Source: Henckelia pumila (lineage: Eukaryota; Streptophyta; Magnoliopsida; Lamiales; Gesneriaceae). From it: a stretch of 64,000 nt of DNA. Below are positions 57,464 to 64,000 of the stretch, piece by piece; position 1 is the stretch's first letter; every line of letters begins with the position of its first letter. The notes under the pieces were generated by a model, which saw nothing but the letters and a program-made list of their open reading frames with translations, was not told the origin of the DNA and did not search any database. The position numbers and the translations under genes are program-made. The stretch covers positions 192,288,664 to 192,352,663 of the forward strand of contig NC_133121.1 in the NCBI RefSeq assembly GCF_033568475.1, read 5' to 3'.

Positions 57464-60255
57464 TTCAACTGTTGTTGAAATTTAGAAATACATCAAATTA
57501 TGCAATGATAGACATTGGACAATGAATGATATCACCATATGTGATCTCACTAAATAATGAGCAATGTGTTCTTATTATATATTTGTCAAAGTAGTGCAAA
57601 TGATATTAGATTATCAACACTAATGGAATTGAACGACTGTTCATACAATAATGAAAACTCATCATAAGCATCATAATGTATGGTATGCATGAAATCATGA
57701 CATATTCACATGTGTAAAAAGTAAGTCTTTCATTTTTGATTTCTTATCTCTTTGTGCCACAAATGATCGAGATTATTCCAAATATATTTTGAATAATTTC
57801 AAATCGTAGACAATTCGAACTCTTTTATTTTCACTTGGAAAGGTCAATATTACTGACCCAAAATTTTATCTCGAAAAGTAGAACATCATATGCGCAATTA
57901 TGGCACATTTGTACTTCTCTTGCTCATTTTTTGTTCTAGAACCCATGATCACGCGTTCTCTTTTAATAGTAGAGTTTAAATACAAGTGTCGTCTTAAATT
58001 TTTGGTTAATAGATGCCTACATATCATATTCAACAACTGTTGAAGTTTAGAAGTGTATCTAATTACGCAATTGTAGACATTGGACAATGAATGTTATCGC
58101 CGCATGAGATCTCATTGAATAATGAACAAATTTTACATTTTTCAAAGTAGTGCACATGATATTAGATTTCAATACTAACGGAATTGAGCGACTGTTCATA
58201 AAATGATGAAAACTCATCAAAAACATCTTAATGTATGTTATGCACGAAATCATAACATCTTCGTGTGTGTGAAAATAATTAGTCTTTCATTCCTAATTTT
58301 CTATCTGTTTGTGCTACAAATAGTCGAGATTGTTCCAAATATCTTTTGAATTATTCCAAACCGAGGACATTTCTAACATTATTTACTTTTACTTGGCAAG
58401 GTTGATATTAGTGGTCCAAACTTTTATCCCGAAAATTAAACATCATATGCGCAACTAAGACGTATTTGTACTCTTATTGCTCATGTGTTGTGTCAGACCC
58501 CATGATCACGCGTGTTCTTTCAATAGCGGAGTTTAAATACAAGTGTCGTCTTAAAAATGTGTTTAATAGATGCCTAAATGTCATACTCAAAAAACTGTTG
58601 AAATTTACAAGTACATCTAATTGAGCAATTATAGGCATTGGACAATGAATGGTATCATCACATGTGATCTCATTAAATAATGAACAATGTATTAATCTTC
58701 TATATTTGTCAAAAAATTTAACATGACATTAGATTTTCAATACTAATGGAATTGAGTTGCTATTCATACAATAACGAAAACTCTTCATAAGTATCATAAT
58801 GTGTGTTATGTATGAAATCATAACATGTTAGGACCGAACGCTTGCCATTTTTTCCTATCTGTTTGTGCCATAATGTCGATATTGTTTCAATTATATTTGA
58901 AATTATTCCAAATTGAGGATAATTTGCGTAATTTACTTTCACTTGGCAAGGTTGATCTTAGTGACCTAAAATTTTGTCCCAAAAATTTAGAAGATTATAG
59001 CGCAATTAAGCCGTATTTGTACTCTTCTTGGGTATCCGTTGTGTCAGATCCCATGATCACACATGCTCTTTTAATAGAGGAGTTAAAATATAATTTTTGT
59101 TCGAAAAATTAAGTTAATTGATACCTAAATAACATATTAAACCACTGTTTAGGTTTATAAATACATCTAATTATGCAATCATGGAAATTTGACAATGAAT
59201 GAGATCACCACATGTGATCTCATTGAATAATAAGAAATGTATTCATCTTAAACATTTATGAAAGTTGTGGACATGACATCATATGACAAACACTAATGGA
59301 ATTGTTTGATTATTCATACGAAAATGAAAATCATCATAGACATCAGAATATGTGTTATGAAAAAAATCATAACATATTAGTTTGTCTGCAAAGAAAGAGT
59401 CACTCATTCATAATTTCCAATTTGCTTATTCCATAAATGTCAAGATTGTTCCAAATATATTTTAGATTGTTCCAAAACTAATTAGAGTCTAGCATTATAC
59501 TTGCGTCCGTCGTCAACCCTTTGATGTCGAAGACCCTGACCCAAGCACAGCTCTGCTACAAGTCCCATAGCACTTCGTTATCGCCCGACCCTCAAAAAGG
59601 TGATTAAAACTAAACACTGGATCAAAATCCACATCTAAAACACGCACCAACTATGAGAATTCTCACCCCCATTTATAGACCACAATCGGACCTTCCGATC
59701 GCAAGTTCAAACATTCAGATCGCACTTTCGAACTTTCGATTTCCTGATCTGAGCTTCCGATCACTATCCACTGAACACATGTCTATTGATTGGACAACAC
59801 AAGATGCCGAACTAGGGGTTCGGATCTTCTAAACGCACCCTTGCCAAATCACCAATTGGAAACTCATACATGTGTTAGGGGGAAGTTCGGATCTTCTGAA
59901 CTCAAGATCGAAACTTCCGAACTCAATTCTTGCTTTCGAAGGGTTCTGAACTACCGATCTGTTCTTGGTTCAAGTTTGAACCTTCTGAACGACTTGAATA
60001 CTTGAAACCCTCCAGACCATTTTCGAACGTCCTGAATCCAATTTTCTACTTATTAATATCAATCTAGGATTCTTTAATCATGTTTTAACCATTCTAAACA
60101 TGCTCAAACATTTAATTGTTTAATTTGGAAATCGAGCTACTACATTTACTTTCACTTGGCAAAGTCGATTTTGTTGACCTAAAATTTTATCTCGAGAAGT
60201 AGAACTTTATATGCGCAATTAAAATGCATCTGCACTTTTAGTGACTCGCTCTTGG
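57464..60255. repeat. tandem repeat of about 560 bp, four units
   Basis: Units start at about 57464, 58032, 58589 and 59137 (marker CAACTGTTGAAATTTAG or variants). Further markers recur in step: TGTGATCTCATTAAATAATG, GGAATTGAGCGACTGTTCAT and CCATGATCACGCGTTCTC. Copies differ by substitutions and small indels. Unit 4 is interrupted by an LTR fragment (59478-60144) and ends near 60255. No common reading frame survives across units, so it is probably non-coding. Confidence 0.85.
59478..60144 (-). mobile_element. gypsy LTR fragment inside the 560-bp repeat
   Basis: It starts mid-LTR (TTGCGTCCGTCGTCAACCCT, matching the 45200 region) and runs to GAGCTACTACA, the LTR start on the minus strand. It includes CTATAAATGGGGG as TATA box and about eight copies of the palindrome, some decayed (59685-59965). 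About 30 bp of the host repeat is missing at the junction, so it is not a clean insertion. Confidence 0.75.
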
Positions 60256-60375
60256 ATCACCTAATTAACAATAATAGCATGAAATTAAATCTTAAAGTGA
60301 AGAAATATAATTTTACAACCCCATCGAAAATAGTATTGAAATACTCTCAACCTGAGACTAGAAACAATAACGATT

Positions 60376-61497
60376 TGTTACGCCTTAAACGTATACAAAT
60401 TTTATAAACGAGATTAATGTTTTTAATGCGATAACTTATCTTGTTTTGATAATTACAAAACTAGGTTATTATTTCTAATCGTTTAAAGTGAAACTTTGCA
60501 GATTAGATTCTTATGAACAAATAAATTCATGTGCGGAATATTCAAAATTATGGAGCAGAAAATTGCAAAAATAACTAAGAATATTCGAGTCATCCAAATC
60601 CAATCTCCACTGTCCACAATGGTTTAGGATGCTTTAAAGCTTCTGTCTAAATTTCAGGATGATCCGACAGTTTGATTGTGAGATATGAATTTTTGAACAT
60701 TGTCGCATAGTTTGCACTGTACAAAACGGATACCACGATCTCATAAATGGATGCAACGTTCTTAGTCAAAAACATGATCCAAAATTTAAGGAAAAAATTA
60801 ATCCGACCAAAGCTGCATTGCGCCGAACAGACGCAACAAACCTTAGAACGGACGCAACATTCTACACCGGCGCCAGAAGAATTGAATGTGCGCCGAACGG
60901 ATGCAACGAAGGCCAGAACGGACGCAACGAATCTGCCCGAGTTTACAACTATAAAAAGAGGCCATTCCAAGCCATTTCAAGCATCCCAATTCACTCCCCT
61001 CTCCTTTGCAAGCAATCTTCTCTCTATCAAAGTGTTCAATCAAGATTTGTGAGATACATTCAAAAATTGAGAGTTATTTGTAAAAATCATTTATGAGTTG
61101 GTTGTGTTATCATTGTAAACACTTGAGTGTGAAGCCAAATGTATTGTGCTATTGTTGAGGCAATCCTTGGAGCCCTTAAGGCCAAGTGCATCGAGTTGTA
61201 TCGGCACGGTGATTGTGCTATGTTGTACGGCTATCCTTGGAGCAATCAAGGCCAAGAAGTTTGAAGTTCTAGTGGATCCTTGGTTAATCGACCTTAACCA
61301 AGAATGGGAGACGTAGACGATTTATCGTCGAACTTCCATAAACATAGCATATCTCTTTTATTTCTTTATTTACTTTACGCATTTATTTACCGCATTTATT
61401 TTGATTGCTTTAAGTCTTTCTCTTGCGTATTTACATAATCGCTTTAAATTGCTAAAGTTTCCAATATAACCTAAATCCCCTCATTAGATTCTAACAC
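60376..61497 (+). repeat. SIRE-like copia solo LTR
   Basis: About 1.12 kb. It contains TTGTTTTGATAATTACAAAACT near the start, ACTATAAAAAGAGG as TATA box (60947), then a T/C-rich initiation zone, TTGTGAGATACATTCA and TCCTTGGAGC-type repeats, in the order seen in SIRE/Maximus copia LTRs. The proposed ends are TGTTACGCC and TTCTAACA. The flanks CGATT and CAATT match at four of five bases. No PBS follows, so it is solo. Frames inside (for example 60747-61052) come from GCAACGAA-type repeats (ACGGACGCAACGAATCTG) and are not genes. Confidence 0.6.
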
Positions 61498-61643
61498 AAT
61501 TCATAGAACAGCTTCTACCTCAATGATCGCTCTCTCCGATTCCGTCTAACCTAAGTCCATCCCGTGGAATGGGGTGTCTTTTGGGATCAAATATACTTGT
61601 TTTGGACCTCTAATGGATCCTCGAATGGATCCTCGACTGGTTG

Positions 61644-62893
61644 CTATTTCAGTTGTGAGTTCATGCATGTATCCATATTATCTAGCCTATTCTCATTCCT
61701 ATCAAATCTTTTTGTTGACTCAGATATAAAATTACTCACTAAATCCTCCAAAGATTTTCTACCCTCACCCCTTTGATTATTGAACCTCGATGGAGGATTT
61801 AACACATTTTTATTATTTGAATATGAAAAATTCTCATGATTGGGCAAACTAGGATGATATTGATTGGGTACAGGGTTACCTCGATGGTCATTGAAATTTT
61901 TGTTGTTCACATACTGAGCTTGCTCCATACTTTCAAATCCCTCAATAGAATTAATTGTAGTTTCCAGCGATGCTGAATCAATTGAAATTTGATTCTCTTT
62001 GCTCATCGTAGTCAAATGTGTAGAAATAGAAGCCATTTGAGCAAAAAAAATGACATGAATGCATCAACTTCATGAACTCCAACATGATTTCTTATCATAT
62101 ATCTCTCACTCGATCACTAATAGATTTTGGTCGTCATCTGCTCAAGCATCTCATGAGCATCCTCAGGAAATTTAGAAAATATTGATCCTCCAACAGTAGA
62201 ATCCACAAAAATCCTAGTTGGCTCATTCAAACTATTGTAAGATAATTAAATCTACTCCTAATATGAAAAATTGTGGTTTGGGCATTTTCGGAGTAATTAT
62301 TTGTAGCTCTCCCACGCTTCATAAAGCTGCTCAAAATCTTGATGTTTGGATGTAGTTATCTCAATTTTCAGTTGGACAGACTTGGCAGACGAAAAATACT
62401 TGGTCGGAATTTTAGAATCCATGTCAGCCCATGTTGTAATGCTTCCCAGTGACAATGACTGTAACCAACTACGAGCGCTGTCCCTAAGAGAGAATGGGAA
62501 CATTCGTAGTTTGATGGTGTCCTCAGTAACACAATGAATTTTCACAGTATCAGCGTTCTCCAAAAAAAAGTGTGCAAATGTAAATTTGGATATTCAGTAG
62601 CTGCTCATCTAAACTGATTCTGTTGCACCATATTGATCAATGTTGGCTTCAATTAAAAATTATTACCAGTGATATTCTCCCGACCAATCCCGAAATAGTG
62701 ATTTTTTTATCATCGATCTAAAGTGATATCTGATTGGCACCGGACCGGTATTTTCACCGCCATCTCTATTTTCAGACATTTGTTTCAACTCTCTTCTTCT
62801 TGATTTTCTTAAGTCTTTAGCAGTTTTTTCAACTTCTAGATCTAAGAGCAATGAGTCGTAACTTTGGTTTTTTCTCATAAACTTCATAAACAT
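61644..62893 (-). pseudogene. Athila-like Ty3/gypsy gag, broken
   Basis: Three pieces on the minus strand: 62893-62663 (N-terminal, charged), 62563-62297 (retrotransposon gag core: LRMFPFSLRDSARSWLQSL, GSITTWADMDSK, EQLYEAWESYK) and 62036-61644 (EQAQYVNNKNFNDHRGNP, then HENFSYSNNKN, typical of Athila gag ends). Frameshifts and stops separate them. No protease or pol is present in the window. It follows the PBS and LTR at 63013-64000 in the same orientation. Confidence 0.8.
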
Positions 62894-63012
62894 AGGTAAA
62901 AGAATTTAAATTGGAACCAATAAATTAAAATAAATTCTCTAAATCAAAATTAAGACTAATTTATCAAAAAAATTAAGACTAATTAGAACAATTCAATATA
63001 AATCAAATAAAA

Positions 63013-63041
63013 TTCATTCCCCATCAGCAGCGCCAAAAAAT
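63013..63041 (-). other. primer binding site of the Athila-like element
   Basis: On the minus strand TTGGCGCTGCTGATGGGGAA lies just after the LTR end. Athila-type elements use TGGCGCCGTTGCCGGGGA-like sites; TGGCGC and GGGGA match, while the middle has drifted. Confidence 0.65.
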
Positions 63042-64000
63042 TGTTGCGTGATTTTCGTTTACAAGCGTACGGTGTCAAATTTTAATATACGAATTAAGTT
63101 CACGTCGATCTCACAGAAAATGAATAAAATGATATTATATTAAATATTTGTAACTAATAAAATCTCAATCTTATTTAGAGCGACGATGCTGATTTGAATT
63201 AAATTAGCTAACAATTTCAACAAATAAATTTAACCAACGATGATTTTTCAAGATAGAAAATCAAGGAAAAATAAATTATAGAGGTTCAAGTTCCACCAAG
63301 ATTATTCTTAATTATAGATTCTTGTAGTTTATTAGCCAAGAATCCTATTATTTTCTACACCCTACCCAAGTGATAATAAAAGTTTGTATCTAATATTAAA
63401 CTCAATATTCCTATCAAATTTTGATTCTTAAATTCGGTAAAAAACACAATAATTCTTACAATGGCTTAATTGAGTTTTATGTCTTTCGAACAATATAAAT
63501 ACCAACAATTTATTTTTTTATGTCTTATTCAAAATTTTCTCTCCCGAGTGACGAATTATAAAAAATAAATCATTCAATCTATTTCCAATAAATTAAAATC
63601 ATTAAGAACGGGAAAACACAAATAAATTATGCAAAGAATTTAAATATATAAATCAAAACATCAAAATCATGGGTTCAAGTCAAGATCTGTCTACCCTCTA
63701 GACTAAGAGATTAGTTCATGATGAATTAATTTAAATAATAAACAAAGCATGTTCTTCCAAAAATTCATCAAAACAAAAATCTAGAATGAAAGAGTAACAA
63801 GAACGAAGTTAGAATAAGCTTCTCTCTCCCCGGATGCCTCCGTCTTCTGTCTTCGTACCTAGTTCTCTAGCTCTTGTGCGCTCCAAAATTCTCCTAGCCA
63901 TATTGTATGCTACAAATTCTCGACAAGTCACCAAAAGACGCCCAAAATTCCTTTTTAAACTATCTCAAAAGGTTTCCAAAAATATTGAAACACTCAGCGC
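63042..64000 (-). repeat. Athila-like LTR, continues beyond the window
   Basis: On the minus strand the LTR ends ATCACGCAACA at 63042. The rest is AT-rich and non-coding up to the window edge, with text near 63815-63960 that could be leader-side R/U5-type sequence. The other LTR end is not in view. Confidence 0.6.

Noticed and set aside
60747..61096. Two overlapping frames of about 100 codons with repeats
   Set aside because: They fall on both sides of the TATA box of a SIRE-like LTR and reflect GCAACGAA-type direct repeats.

Overview
The window is nuclear DNA of a flowering plant, most likely a eudicot. The evidence is split genes with GT-AG introns, a plant plastid thiol transporter, an AT-hook/PPC DNA-binding protein, and the usual plant mix of Ty1/copia, Ty3/gypsy, hAT and PIF/Harbinger elements with a caulimovirus-type endogenous fragment. 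It is AT-rich and dominated by transposable elements. Only two host genes look intact, both on the minus strand: a ten-exon CLT (CRT-like) plastid thiol transporter gene (6568-11100) and a single-exon AHL17-like gene (52609-53505).

Layout. 1-1450: AT-rich DNA with two MITE-like elements. 1534-4300: a dead hAT element. 4566-5283: a copia gag scrap, then a rhamnogalacturonan lyase exon scrap. 6568-11100: CLT gene, with small inverted-repeat elements in introns 1 and 4. 12780-13740: copia 3' end in reverse. 13949-25303: a solo LTR split by a complete, young copia element (14152-23626). That element has two 1849-bp LTRs differing at about 18 sites by my count, a PBS, a polypurine tract and one uninterrupted gag-pol frame. 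25311-43838: a tandem array of about 2.1-kb units, each a broken copy of a kinase-like gene, interrupted by a gene fragment of unknown origin (31101-32146), a pararetrovirus coat-protein fragment (35041-36095) and a reverse gypsy fragment that was itself tandemly duplicated. 46961-51340: a complete PIF/Harbinger element with TTA target duplications, an intact ORF1 and a transposase with one nonsense codon. 52609-53505: AHL gene. 55930-60255: gypsy LTR fragments and a tandem repeat of about 560 bp. 60376-61497: a SIRE-like solo LTR. 61644-64000: a reverse Athila-like gag remnant, PBS and the start of an LTR running off the window.

The two host genes are not functionally linked. The most unusual structures belong to the mobile DNA: a chain of hairpins at one end of the Harbinger element, MSA-like motifs before both Harbinger genes, GC-rich hairpins in the copia leader, arrays of short palindromes in the U3 of three related gypsy LTRs, and a pseudokinase array whose copies share the same lesions. 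I did not find a convincing new multi-gene system. Family calls come from recognised motifs, and no database search was run.
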